From BD2-11 sp965221785 (GTDB lineage Bacteria; Gemmatimonadota; Gemmatimonadetes; Longimicrobiales; Gaopeijiaceae), in assembly GCA_965221785.1 (NCBI GenBank), contig CBDCSR010000003.1, positions 1,302,001-1,366,000 on the forward strand: 64,000 nucleotides of DNA, read 5' to 3'. Of the stretch, positions 34,673 through 43,763 are shown one piece after another. The first letter of the stretch is position 1, and the number at the start of each line of letters is the position of its first letter. The notes under the pieces were generated by a model. The model did no database searches and was not told the origin of the DNA. It was given only the letters and a program-made list of their open reading frames with translations. A program made the position numbers and the translations under genes.

Positions 34673-35895
34673 CGCGCCGCCGCCAGGTCCGCTCGTGGGT
34701 GCTCTTCGACTTCGCCAACTCGATCTACCCGGCGGTCATGACGACGGCCGTGTTCCCCGTCTTCTACGTCTCCACGGTGGTCGGCGGCGAGGGGGGAGAG
34801 GGGGAGCTGTGGTGGGGTGCGGCGGTCTCGCTCTCGGCCCTGGTGGTGGCGCTCTCGGCGCCGCTGCTCGGCGGGATCGCGGACCGGTGCGGGCTGCGCA
34901 AGCGCTTCCTGGCCGTCTACGTGGCGGTCTGTCTCACCAGCGTGGCGCTGATCGCGACCGTCGGCCCGGGGATGGTGCTCGCCGGCTTCATCCTCTTCGT
35001 GATGGCCAACATCGGCTTCGAGGGCGGGCTCGTCTTCTACAACGCCTACCTCCCTGACATCACCCCGCCCGAAGAGCGGGGCGCGGTGTCCGGCTACGGC
35101 TTCGGCTGGGGATACCTGGGCTCGGCGCTGGGCCTGATTCTGGCGCTGGTCTTCCTCCAGGTGCTCTTCCCGGGCCGCATCGAGCCCGTCTGGCTGCTGG
35201 TGTCGGGCTTCTTCCTCCTCTTCGCCATACCCGCGTTCCGCAATCTGCCCGCCGACCGGGGCGGCGACATGCGAGTACGCGACGCGGCGGCCTGGGGAAC
35301 GCGGCGCTTCCTCGTGACCGTGCGCGAAGTCTGGGCCCTGCGCGACATTCGCCGCTTCCTCACCTCGTATTTCTTCTACATCGACGGCATCCTGACGGTC
35401 ATCGTCATGGCCGGCGTCATCGCCACCGAGACTTTCGGGTTCGAGCAGACCGACACCATCATCCTCTTCCTCGTGGTGCAGTTCTCGGCGATGGCGGGGG
35501 CCCTCACGCTCGCAAAGCCGACCGACCGGCTCGGCCCGAAGAAGGTCCTCACCGGGGTCCTGATCATGTGGGTGATTGCCGGTATCGCCGCCTATTTCGT
35601 GCAGTCGACCGCAGTCTTCTATGGCCTTGCCATGGTGGCCGGCCTCGGCCTGGGCGTGGTACAGTCAGCAAGCCGTGCCTACCTGTCGCTCATGATTCCG
35701 CAGGGCCGGGAAGCGGAGATATTCGGATTCTATGCCTTCTGCGGGCGGACCTCGTCCGTGCTGGGTCCGCTGCTCTTCGGTTGGGCCACCTTCCTCGCGG
35801 CGGGCAACCAGCGCCCCGGCTTCCTCGTGCTCACCGCGCTGATGCTGACCGGGCTGCTGCTCCTCCAGCGCGTGCCGGATTCGACCCGAACCTGA
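34669..35895 (+). CDS. MFS transporter (Atg22/UMF1-like)
   Basis: The protein is 408 aa from a GTG that overlaps the S41 stop by 4 bases. About 12 hydrophobic segments are visible. The opening SWVLFDFANSIYPAVMTTAVFP is characteristic of the vacuole-effluxer Atg22-like branch of the major facilitator superfamily (UMF1 family). The motif APLLGGIADRCGLRKRF after the third helix is the MFS motif A. Family members export amino acids or other small solutes, although substrates of bacterial members are largely untested. Translational coupling to the tricorn-like peptidase suggests peptide-derived amino acids as the substrate, which is inference. Confidence 0.85.
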   Translation: MTRRRQVRSWVLFDFANSIYPAVMTTAVFPVFYVSTVVGGEGGEGELWWGAAVSLSALVVALSAPLLGGIADRCGLRKRFLAVYVAVCLTSVALIATVGPGMVLAGFILFVMANIGFEGGLVFYNAYLPDITPPEERGAVSGYGFGWGYLGSALGLILALVFLQVLFPGRIEPVWLLVSGFFLLFAIPAFRNLPADRGGDMRVRDAAAWGTRRFLVTVREVWALRDIRRFLTSYFFYIDGILTVIVMAGVIATETFGFEQTDTIILFLVVQFSAMAGALTLAKPTDRLGPKKVLTGVLIMWVIAGIAAYFVQSTAVFYGLAMVAGLGLGVVQSASRAYLSLMIPQGREAEIFGFYAFCGRTSSVLGPLLFGWATFLAAGNQRPGFLVLTALMLTGLLLLQRVPDSTRT

Positions 35896-35908
35896 GGCCG
35901 CCGAGTCA

Positions 35909-37174
35909 TTATCCCGGGGACACGCACGTCCGATCCACACGATATCGGTGAATGTACGGCACCTCGAGTTCGTCGAAGGTGGTTCCCCAGATCTCGTCGC
36001 GGCTCGCGAGGGCGATGCCGAGTCTAGGGAACCAGGGCACCGCGGAAGTGCGTCCCTGGTCTATTTCGACGGTGCCTTCGAGTGTTCCATCCGAAGTGTA
36101 GATTTCCCATATATCGACCTGGTCCTCACGCAGTTCCCGCAGCAGCCAGATTGTCCGGTCCGTCCCCGCCACCACCTGCCTGACCGGGGGATGGTATTCC
36201 GGGACCCGGAAAGCGCTGCGAACTGCACGGCGCTGGCGCTCGCGCATCGTCTCGCTCATCGGGCGGCGCAACGACGGGCTTATGTGATCCCCGACTATCG
36301 CCGCAGCGAATCCGTCGGCAAGGCGGCGTTCCAGCGCGGGGGTAACCTCCCGCGGTTCGTATTCGACGGTGCGCTGCATCAGCGTGTCGCCGCCTATCGA
36401 CATTGCCAGAATGTCGAAGGTCGGTGGGGCGCCGCCTTCACGCACGCGGGCGACCTGTACAACGGTAGAGCCGTCGGGCGTGAGCGCCGTCAGGTATTCG
36501 TTGAGGCCGACAGGAGGCAAATCATTGAGTGGATGTGGCGCGAGCCAGGTCCGACCCGGGCCGCTCTCATATTCTACGGGGTCACTCGACCATTCGACAC
36601 TCGCGATCGTGTCGAGGATCTCTCCGGAACGTGAGATGCGGCGCAGCGCGAGCGAGGGTGCGGTCACCCAGACCTGCCAGTCCGTGATGCTGCGGCGCCC
36701 GGCGAGTACGGTGCCGTCCGCGAGCATGCGGCCCGGGGTCAGGCGCGTTCCTTCCTCCGGCATGGGCAGGGCGAACTCGATGACCTCGTCCGGCACGCGC
36801 TCGTTCGTGGTGAACAGCTGGATTCGGTATCGGTCGGCGATCCAGAGGGTGTCACCCATCCAGCCGACGCCGAAGGCCGCGAGCTGGATGTCGCCCGGCC
36901 CCTGGCCCGCGCGGCCGACTTGGCGAAGCACCCGGCCATCCAGGGAGAACACCGTAACGGCGGGCACCATGGCCTGACCGACATACAGGGCGCTATCCGG
37001 TCCGATCGCGAGATCGTAGATGCTTCTGATGAGATCCGCGCTCTCCGGGGAGCCGATGCGGAGGACCTCTTCCAATCGCCAGGGCGTCGGGCACGCATCC
37101 TGCGCGCGTGATGTTGCCGGGGAAAAAAGGATCAGGGCAATCGCAATAATCGACAAACGCAAGGTTGCTTCCAT
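35909..37174 (-). CDS. secreted 6-bladed beta-propeller protein
   Basis: This 421-aa protein has a signal peptide (LRLSIIAIALILFSPATSRAQ). Blades of the NHL/6-bladed propeller type follow (IYDLAIGPDSALYVGQAM, VFSLDGRVLRQVGRAGQGPGDI, AAFGVGWMGDTLWIADRYRIQLF), then family-typical WLLRELRED and EVPYIHRYRVDR near the C-terminus. This type is abundant in Gemmatimonadota and Bacteroidota as exported binding proteins of unknown ligand. It is convergent with the MFS gene (13 bp between stops) and divergent from the TonB-dependent receptor. Confidence 0.75.
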   Translation of the reverse strand: MEATLRLSIIAIALILFSPATSRAQDACPTPWRLEEVLRIGSPESADLIRSIYDLAIGPDSALYVGQAMVPAVTVFSLDGRVLRQVGRAGQGPGDIQLAAFGVGWMGDTLWIADRYRIQLFTTNERVPDEVIEFALPMPEEGTRLTPGRMLADGTVLAGRRSITDWQVWVTAPSLALRRISRSGEILDTIASVEWSSDPVEYESGPGRTWLAPHPLNDLPPVGLNEYLTALTPDGSTVVQVARVREGGAPPTFDILAMSIGGDTLMQRTVEYEPREVTPALERRLADGFAAAIVGDHISPSLRRPMSETMRERQRRAVRSAFRVPEYHPPVRQVVAGTDRTIWLLRELREDQVDIWEIYTSDGTLEGTVEIDQGRTSAVPWFPRLGIALASRDEIWGTTFDELEVPYIHRYRVDRTCVSPG

Positions 37175-37405
37175 GCCTGCTTCGAGGTCGACCGGGCTGG
37201 CGCGCAGTGGGACCCGACAGCCGCAGGGCGAAAGTAGCGCCTCTCCCGCCTACCCGGCGAGGCGCGCGCTAACGAGCCGGTTCATGCTGACGCCCTGCTC
37301 GGCCGACACCTCTTGTGTCCCGCAACTTGAATCTCGCGCCTTTCGCGCTCACAATCTTCCGCGCAATCACGTGACACGAGGACCCACGCGAGGCCCCTGG
37401 AGCCC

Positions 37406-40400
37406 ATGACCAACCGCCCGCCCGTCCGCGCCGCGCCTGCTGCAGCCGCGCTCCCAACCGCACCGCGCGCGCTTCTCGCCACGCTGACCCGGGTGGCCGT
37501 CATCCTCGCCCTCGCCGCGGCGTTCGCTCCTGCCGGCGCATCCGCCCAGGCCGAGGCCACCACCGGAGTCGTCCGCGGCACGGTGCGAGACCCTGCCGGT
37601 GCCCCCGTCCCGGGCGCCGTGGTCCTCATCGAGCACCGGGAGACCGGGTTCCGCACCACGGTGGAGACGATGGCCGAGGGAACGTTCGCGCGCACGCTGC
37701 TGCCGCTCGGCACCTACGATGTGACCGCGACCGCGCCCGACGGGTTCGGGACGGACCGCAGGGAAGGGCTGGTACTGCGCGTCGGCGAGACGCTCCTGCT
37801 CTCGCTGGGGCTCGCGCCCGTGGAGCTCGAGGGCATCACCGTGACCCGCGAGCGCGACATCCTCCTCGACACGGAAGACGTCACCAGCTCCCAGCGCTTC
37901 TCGGAGGAGGTCGTTGACGGCCTGCCCTCGAACGGCCGCAACTTCCTCGACTTCACCCTGCTTACGCCGGGTGTATCCATCTCGCAGGGGCCCGACGGGG
38001 ACGAGCTCAACGTCAGCGGCCAGCGCGGCATCTTCAACAACTTCATCGTCGACGGGGCCGACTTCAACAACGCCTTCTTCGGCGAACAGCGGGGCGGCCA
38101 GCGGCCCGCCTTCACCTTCAATCAGGACGCCATCGAGGAGATGGTGGTGGTGAACCAGGGCGCCACCGCGGAGTTCGGGCGCTCCGCGGGTGGATTTGTG
38201 AACGTCGTCACCCGTTCGGGCACCAACGACTTCACCGGGACGGCCCACTACTACGGCCAGTGGGACGCGATCTCGGCTGCGTATCCGGAGGCGCGGGGCG
38301 GCGGCAAGCCGGAGTTCGGCCGGGGGCAGTTCGGGTTCACCGTGGGCGGGCCGATCGTGCGCGACCGGGCCTTCTTCTTCCTCGCGTACGACCAGCAGAG
38401 CTCCAGCGAGACGAAGCAGCAGCAGCGGCTGGTCCAGAGCGACGCCAATCTGAGCAAGCTGGACAGCTTCCTGAAGTCGCGCTGGCCCGGGCTCTTCGAT
38501 GATGAATTCGGCCCCATCGAGCGCACCGACGACGCGCGTGCGCTCATCGCCAAGCTGGATGTCAGCGCCGGCGAGCGGCACCAGGCCTCCTTCAAGTACA
38601 ACTACACCTGGTCGGAACAGGTGAACGGCACCTTCGATGTGGATTCGTGGGGCCTCTCGTCCAACGGCATCGAGGGCGACCAGTCGCACGCGGTCAACGC
38701 GAGCCTGCGTTCGCTGCTGGGCAACACGGTCTCCAACGAGTTCCGCTTCCAGTGGGCGGGCGAGGACCGGCCGCGCTGGTACGGGGGGCCGCTCATCCCC
38801 GGGGCGCGGCTGCCCGGGCCGCCCCAGTTCGCGCGGCTGGGCGGGCGACCGTTCCCCGACATCGGCATGGACTTCGCCGACGGCTTCCGCATCGGCCTCC
38901 CCTTCTTCCTGCCCATCGATCCGGGGTACGATACGCGGTTGCAATTGGTCGACAACGTCTCCTGGCTGTCCGGTGCGCATCTCTTCAAGGCGGGCGTCGA
39001 ATTCAACCGCACCACCGTCGAACAGCAGTTCATCGGCTTCGCCAACAGCCGCTACATCTTCGATTCCGTCGATGGCTTCATCGGCTTCGCCACCCACGGC
39101 AGCAGCTACGTGACCTGCTCGGATGGCTCGGCCAGCACCAGCGGCGCGTGCCCGGGGGGGAGTTCGGTCACGGGCCCGGTGCTCCTGTACCTGCAGTCGG
39201 CGACCGTTCCCGGCGTGCCCGCCGACCAGCTCGGCCTCCAGGCCATGACCACCCACGAGCTGGCCTTCTTCCTCCAGGACACCTGGAAGCCGACCGACCG
39301 CCTGACGGTGAACCTCGGCGTTCGCTGGGAGGGGGCCTGGCATCCCGACGTCTTCATCCGGCCCGGGGAGACCTTCTACGCGCCCTACCTGAGCGATCCG
39401 CGATTCCCTTCGGACGGGACCATCCCCGACGACCTCGACAACGTCCAGCCCCGCTTCGGGCTGGCGTGGGACGTGGACGGCGGGCGAACCGTGGTTCGGC
39501 TCAACGCCGGGGCGTACAACGCGCGCATCCCCGGCCTCGTGTTTGCCCAGTACCGCACCACCAACGGCGCCTTCCAGCAGATCCTCTTCCGCAGCAGCGC
39601 CGACGCGGCTGTGCTGGGACCGGTGCCCGCCATCGACGAGCAGATCGACGGGTCCGCGGCCGCGCCCTTCCTGCCCGACATCCAGGTCGCCGACCGGAGC
39701 CTGGAACTGCCGCGCACCTGGTCCTTCGGGGCGGAGGCGACCCGCGCGCTCAGTTCCGTCGTGACCGCGAGCGTGTCCTGGCAGCATGCCCGCACGGACG
39801 GCCTCTTCCGCTTCGTGGACCGGAACGCCGCCGCGCTGGGGTCGCCGTTCGGGATCGGCACGCACCCGTCGGGCGGGGGCATCAACGCGCTGACCGTGGG
39901 CGAATCGAGCGCGCGCTCACGCTATCACGGACTCACGCTGGGGCTGCGCGGCCAGGACGCCGCGAGCGGCTTCGCCTACGACGTGAACTACACCCTGGGC
40001 TTCGACCGCTCCGACGACGACAACGAGCGCGACCCCTTCACCTACCGCTACGCGGACGCGCGCAACCTCGAGGCCGAATATGGCTGGTCCGACCGCGACC
40101 GGCGCCACCAGTTCAACGGCTACTTCGTCTTTTCCCTCCCGGGCGGCATCAACGCGTCCCACATGTTCCGGCTGCTGAGCGCGTCCCCGGTATCGGAGAA
40201 GTGCGCCAGCTCCGGCGAACGCGCCGCCGAACCCGCCGACCGCATCTGCCCCGACGGCTCCGTGCTCCAGCGCAACACCCTGCGCCGCGACAACGCCTTC
40301 TTCACCTGGGACTTCCGCGTTTCCCGGAAATTCGAACTGGGCAACGGCATGGTGCTCGAGCCCGTGTTCGAGGTCTTCAACGCCACCAACGAAGACAACT

Positions 40401-40507
40401 TCCTCGACACCGCCCACGGCTCCCTGCTCTTCAACTTCGACGGCTCCATCAGGAGCGGCCTGGGCGACACGCGGAGGGCGCAGGTGGGGGCGAGGATGAG
40501 GTTCTGA
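37406..40507 (+). CDS. TonB-dependent receptor with N-terminal carboxypeptidase-regulatory-like domain
   Basis: The protein is 1033 aa with a signal peptide of ~48 residues (VAVILALAAAFAPAGASAQ). Residues ~53-135 form a carboxypeptidase-regulatory-like domain (VVRGTVRDPAGAPVPGAVVL). The plug domain (~150-270) has LNVSGQRGIFNNFIVDGADF and FGRSAGGFVNVVTRSGTNDF. The remainder is a 22-strand-type barrel ending in Phe (AQVGARMRF). This is the OmpA-related/SusC-like branch that imports large substrates using TonB energy; the substrate is unknown. 231 bp separate it from the divergent propeller gene. A deleted remnant of a second copy lies 3' of the following ankyrin gene, evidence of a former tandem duplication. 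Confidence 0.88.
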   Translation: MTNRPPVRAAPAAAALPTAPRALLATLTRVAVILALAAAFAPAGASAQAEATTGVVRGTVRDPAGAPVPGAVVLIEHRETGFRTTVETMAEGTFARTLLPLGTYDVTATAPDGFGTDRREGLVLRVGETLLLSLGLAPVELEGITVTRERDILLDTEDVTSSQRFSEEVVDGLPSNGRNFLDFTLLTPGVSISQGPDGDELNVSGQRGIFNNFIVDGADFNNAFFGEQRGGQRPAFTFNQDAIEEMVVVNQGATAEFGRSAGGFVNVVTRSGTNDFTGTAHYYGQWDAISAAYPEARGGGKPEFGRGQFGFTVGGPIVRDRAFFFLAYDQQSSSETKQQQRLVQSDANLSKLDSFLKSRWPGLFDDEFGPIERTDDARALIAKLDVSAGERHQASFKYNYTWSEQVNGTFDVDSWGLSSNGIEGDQSHAVNASLRSLLGNTVSNEFRFQWAGEDRPRWYGGPLIPGARLPGPPQFARLGGRPFPDIGMDFADGFRIGLPFFLPIDPGYDTRLQLVDNVSWLSGAHLFKAGVEFNRTTVEQQFIGFANSRYIFDSVDGFIGFATHGSSYVTCSDGSASTSGACPGGSSVTGPVLLYLQSATVPGVPADQLGLQAMTTHELAFFLQDTWKPTDRLTVNLGVRWEGAWHPDVFIRPGETFYAPYLSDPRFPSDGTIPDDLDNVQPRFGLAWDVDGGRTVVRLNAGAYNARIPGLVFAQYRTTNGAFQQILFRSSADAAVLGPVPAIDEQIDGSAAAPFLPDIQVADRSLELPRTWSFGAEATRALSSVVTASVSWQHARTDGLFRFVDRNAAALGSPFGIGTHPSGGGINALTVGESSARSRYHGLTLGLRGQDAASGFAYDVNYTLGFDRSDDDNERDPFTYRYADARNLEAEYGWSDRDRRHQFNGYFVFSLPGGINASHMFRLLSASPVSEKCASSGERAAEPADRICPDGSVLQRNTLRRDNAFFTWDFRVSRKFELGNGMVLEPVFEVFNATNEDNFLDTAHGSLLFNFDGSIRSGLGDTRRAQVGARMRF

Positions 40508-40524
40508 GGGAGGGGAAAGGAGAG

Positions 40525-41589
40525 ATGTCGCGACCCGCCAGTCTGCTGCTGACAGCTTTCCTGCTGACGACCTGCGGGTCCCCCGACTGTGCAACATGGA
40601 ATACCGAGGCCTTCTTCAGGCTGGCAACTCCTGGCGATACGAGGACCTGCCTGCAAGCCGGGGCAGATGTGTCGGCCCGGGATTCAGCCGATCTGACTCC
40701 CCTGCATCTCGCTGCGGCCTGGAGCGAGGACCCGGAGATCTCCCGGGCCCTGATCCGGGCCGGGGCCGACATCCACGCCATGGACAACTACTTCGGCACA
40801 AGCGCCATGCATCGGGCACCCCTGGACATGGCTGCGCGGTACAACGGGAACTCCCAGGTGGCTCTCGTCCTTCTCGGAGCCGGCGCACGCGCCGAAACCG
40901 GACACCTGCTCGGCGCGGCAATATTCAACGAGAATCCGGAAGTAGCCTTGACCTTCGTCCGCGCCGGAGTGGACGTGGACGCCACGAACCCCGGAGGACC
41001 AACAGCCCTTTCCCTCGCGGCACGGTCCAATGAGAACCCTGAGATGGTCCTGGCTCTTGTGCGGGCCGGAGCCGATCTCGACGCTCGTGCGAGCGACCTC
41101 GACGAGACACCGCTCCACCTGGCGGCGGCAAACAACGAGAACCCCGAAGTAGCGTTGGCTCTGATAGACGCGGGATCTGACGTAGATGTCGGGAACAGGC
41201 ATGGAGATACGCCTCTCCTGAGGGCATTGTATGCCAACGAGAACCCCGAAGTAGCTCTTGCCCTTATCGAAGCCGGGGCGGACGTGAACGCCCGAGAGCT
41301 GGCAACGTCCGCAACACCCCTGCATCTCGCTGCGTCTTTCAGCCGTGGCCCCGAGGTCGCCAGGGCGCTCATCCGGACCGGGGCCGACCTGAACGCCAGG
41401 AACGCAAGGGGTGAGACACCCCTGCATTGGGCGGCGGATGCCGAGAATACGGACATCCTGAACGTCCTGATCGAGGCCGGCGCCGACGTGTCGCTCCGTG
41501 ACTACATTGGTCGGACGCCTCTGGAAACCGCAGAGCTTGACGGCAGTGCAGAGGCGGCTGCGATGCTACGCCGCGCGGGCGGCGAGTAG
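40525..41589 (+). CDS. ankyrin-repeat lipoprotein
   Basis: The ATG at 40525 directly follows a purine-rich site (GGGGAAAGGAG) and gives 354 aa. The frame is open further upstream only as a shadow of the receptor gene. The N-terminus (LLLTAFLLTTCGS) looks like a lipoprotein signal with Cys 17. From ~30 to the end are about nine ankyrin repeats (TPLHLAAAWSEDPEISRALI-type, with NENPEVALALIDAGSDVD variants). Several share the phrase NENPEVAL, indicating recent internal duplication. Ankyrin repeats mediate protein-protein contacts; lipid-anchored versions in symbionts are thought to face the host. It sits between the intact receptor and a receptor remnant. Confidence 0.82.
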   Translation: MSRPASLLLTAFLLTTCGSPDCATWNTEAFFRLATPGDTRTCLQAGADVSARDSADLTPLHLAAAWSEDPEISRALIRAGADIHAMDNYFGTSAMHRAPLDMAARYNGNSQVALVLLGAGARAETGHLLGAAIFNENPEVALTFVRAGVDVDATNPGGPTALSLAARSNENPEMVLALVRAGADLDARASDLDETPLHLAAANNENPEVALALIDAGSDVDVGNRHGDTPLLRALYANENPEVALALIEAGADVNARELATSATPLHLAASFSRGPEVARALIRTGADLNARNARGETPLHWAADAENTDILNVLIEAGADVSLRDYIGRTPLETAELDGSAEAAAMLRRAGGE

Positions 41590-41612
41590 ACTCACGCACA
41601 TCCCTGCGCCGT

Positions 41613-41706
41613 CCTATCCGCTTCGTGGACCGAAACGCCGCGGCGCTGGGCTCGCCGTTCGGGCGACACGCGCAGGGCACAGGTGGGGGCGAGGATGAAG
41701 TTCTAG
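41613..41706 (+). pseudogene. internally deleted remnant of a second TonB-dependent receptor
   Basis: Bases ~41613-41663 match the receptor segment encoding RFVDRNAAALGSPFG (near 39811-39856). They join directly to bases matching its last codons (GDTRRAQVGAR-K/M-F-stop, near 40462-40507). The join lies in a GGG microhomology and shifts frame, so about 600 bp of receptor sequence is missing. The rest of the copy 5' to this is also absent, replaced by the ankyrin gene. Its final TAG lies within the 3' end of the opposite-strand HNH gene. Confidence 0.8.
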
Positions 41707-43223
41707 GGGAAGGATTCCTCCATGGCCTCTCGAGCAGCGGCCTCGATCTCCCACGGGATGGATGAGTCGCGATATAGGGCAGCCCCGTTCGACAGGATGG
41801 TGCCCTTGCCCTTCGCCGGGGCGCCCGGATGAACCGATGGGACCGGCGGCAGGCCCGAATCCGCGCGCGTGCCCACCCGCACTGGCGGCTTGGGCGCGTC
41901 CACCAGCATCCTCCCCTTCGGGGTGAAGAAAAGGACCGTCCCGTCGCCGTTCACGGACACCTTGACCCGCCCCTCGTGAACCGCGCGGTGGTGCCGCCGG
42001 CAGAGGAGCAGCGTGTTCCCGAGGCTCGTCTCGCCCCCGTCCGCCCAGTGCTTCACGTGATGAGCTTCGGTAAACCGGCAGCCACACCCGGGAAAGCGGC
42101 ATCCCCGGTCCCGCTCCTCCAGCGCCCGCCGGATGTGCGGCGGAATGGTGCGCGTCCGGCGTCCCACGTTCAGCATCGAGCCGTCCTTCGCATGGACCAT
42201 CGCGACCACCGCCGCATCGCACGCCATGCGCCGCGACGTCTCCGCGGAAACGCGAATCCCGTCCAGATCCGAGCGCCCGGGCTCGCCCTCGGCGGCGAGC
42301 GTCGCGGCATCGCAGTGGACCATGACCTGGTAGCGCTCCGCCCGGGTGCCGGACTCGACCGGACGCTCCGAGTCTGAATCAGCCGTCGGTCCATCCTCCG
42401 ACGTCGCGCTCGACTCGCCACCCCCGAAGCCTGCCGCCAGCGCCCGCTCCGCCAGGAGACCCACCGCGTCCGCCCGGCGCTGCTTCGGCTCGGGGCGCGG
42501 ATCGCCGTCCTCGCCCCCACGACTCCCGGCACCCGCATCATCCTCGCCCCGGAACAGCGCATCCGACGCCGCCTCCACCGCGCGCATCAGCATCGCCCCG
42601 ACCTCGGGCTCGAGCCGCCCCTTCACCACGTACATGCCGTCGCCGTCCACGAACACCGAGAAGGTGCGGCTGCGGTGTCGGGCCTGCTCGGCGGTCAGCT
42701 CCTCGTCGCGCGACAGCTTCTTCCACATGCGCACCGTCCGCTCCAGCTTCGCCGCCGAGCCCGCGCGCGCGAACTCGAGCAGCTCCGCCTCGCGCTCGGG
42801 GGTCGCAACCCGGGTCAGCGCCCGCACCTTGGCGTACGAGATGCTCCCCTCCCGCAGAGCATCGGCGGTCCGGGGCAGGCGCTCCAGTGCGCGCGCGGTC
42901 CGCACCCGTTCGCGAGCCGTGCCAATCCGGGTGCCGGTCCTCCAGGCCAGCCATTCGGCGCAGGAGGAGAAGCCGCCGTCCTTCCACCCGCCCCGCCGGT
43001 CGAAGTCGGCGATCAGGGTCATCATCCGCGCCTCGGTGGAGTTGATGCAGGCCGCCAATTCCGCGATGCGCTCGCCCAGCTTGTGGAGCTCGTCGTCGTC
43101 ATCATCACCCGCGGCGCGATTCACGGCGTTCCCGAGGCCGGATTGGACCCGTTCCCGCACCATCGCGGGCCTTGGAGAGGATCTTCGGCGAATGTCGTAG
43201 AGAACGTCTGCGGGCGCGACCAT
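41703..43223 (-). CDS. DUF222/HNH endonuclease family protein
   Basis: Two ATGs follow GGAGGA closely (43226 and 43223); a GTG at 43247 is also possible. The product is ~506 aa. The N-terminal two-thirds is the alpha-helical DUF222 region (INSTEARMMTLIADFDRRGGW, SCAEWLAWRTGTRIGTAR). A variable acidic/Ser-rich linker (~240-300) leads to the C-terminal HNH domain with CRFPGCGCRFTEAHHVKHWAD and LLLCRRHHRAVHEG. Its paired Cys residues bind zinc and its His residues form the HNH core. DUF222-HNH proteins are common in multiple copies in high-GC genomes and may be mobile or stress nucleases; their targets are unknown. The 3' end overlaps the receptor remnant by four bases. Confidence 0.85.
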   Translation of the reverse strand: MVAPADVLYDIRRRSSPRPAMVRERVQSGLGNAVNRAAGDDDDDELHKLGERIAELAACINSTEARMMTLIADFDRRGGWKDGGFSSCAEWLAWRTGTRIGTARERVRTARALERLPRTADALREGSISYAKVRALTRVATPEREAELLEFARAGSAAKLERTVRMWKKLSRDEELTAEQARHRSRTFSVFVDGDGMYVVKGRLEPEVGAMLMRAVEAASDALFRGEDDAGAGSRGGEDGDPRPEPKQRRADAVGLLAERALAAGFGGGESSATSEDGPTADSDSERPVESGTRAERYQVMVHCDAATLAAEGEPGRSDLDGIRVSAETSRRMACDAAVVAMVHAKDGSMLNVGRRTRTIPPHIRRALEERDRGCRFPGCGCRFTEAHHVKHWADGGETSLGNTLLLCRRHHRAVHEGRVKVSVNGDGTVLFFTPKGRMLVDAPKPPVRVGTRADSGLPPVPSVHPGAPAKGKGTILSNGAALYRDSSIPWEIEAAAREAMEESFP

Positions 43224-43260
43224 CATTCCTCCAACGTTGGATTGCACAATGACTTACGTA

Positions 43261-43271
43261 CAAATATAACG
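43261..43271 (-). promoter_or_regulatory. putative -10 promoter element of the HNH gene
   Basis: Minus-strand CGTTATATTTG lies 35-45 bases before the HNH start. It matches the first eight bases of the elements before the LRR gene and the integrase. The leader then carries TTGGAGGA immediately before the start codons. Confidence 0.45.
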
Positions 43272-43535
43272 GCGCCGGAATCGGCTTCTCAGGATGCCCC
43301 GTAGTGGCCGAAGTGAAGTCGGGAGACCATCGGAAGAGGAAGTTGCCTGCGAATGCCGTCAGCGAGTGCGCAAGCGCCTCTGGCAGGCCGGGAAAGATGG
43401 GGTCTCGGACTCTGCCGGATCGAGAGCCCCAAAGTCGTCAATGGCAGAATGGGGCACGCGAATGTGAATTCGGGACGCGGCGCGGGCGTGCCGCTGATCC
43501 TTGGCGAACGACCCGCCAATGACGCAAGCGACCGT
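43272..43535. other. intergenic region between HNH gene and tandem repeats
   Basis: I see no gene here: the open frames have atypical composition and no ribosome sites. Isolated copies of the repeat word (gtcaatggcagaa near 43436 and a diverged form near 43515) suggest the tandem array once extended further left. A possible promoter for the oxidase operon lies downstream of the array (TTGTAC at 43681, 17 bp, TACCGT), but it is weak. Confidence 0.4.
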
Positions 43536-43635
43536 CCGTCAATGGCAGAAGCCGCCCGTCAATGGCCGAAGCCACCCGTCAATGGCCGAAGCCACCCGTC
43601 AATGGCCGAAGCCGCCCGTCAATGGCAGAATGCGA
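43536..43635 (+). repeat. 20-bp tandem repeat array, about five units
   Basis: The unit ccgtcaatggccgaagccac is repeated head-to-tail at 43536, 43556, 43576, 43596 and (diverging) 43616. Units differ only at positions 12 and 19 until the last. There are no spacers, so it is a minisatellite-like array and not CRISPR. It lies ~130 bp upstream of the ba3 oxidase operon. Confidence 0.85.
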
Positions 43636-43763
43636 CGCGCGGATGTCCTTGCGCCCTCCCGGCTGGCGATGCGCACGCGGTTGTACGGGTTGCCCGCAAT
43701 CCGTACCGTATGGGAGCAGGCCGTCTGACGCTTCCTGAACCGTCCGCGGGACCCGGAGGATCC

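Noticed and set aside
43536..43635. CRISPR array
   Set aside because: Repeats are contiguous with no spacers, and no cas genes are present.
43353..43763. Long N-terminal extension of oxidase subunit IIa through the tandem repeats
   Set aside because: Composition is repeat-driven, and a good start with GGAGGA exists at 43764 giving the usual subunit length.
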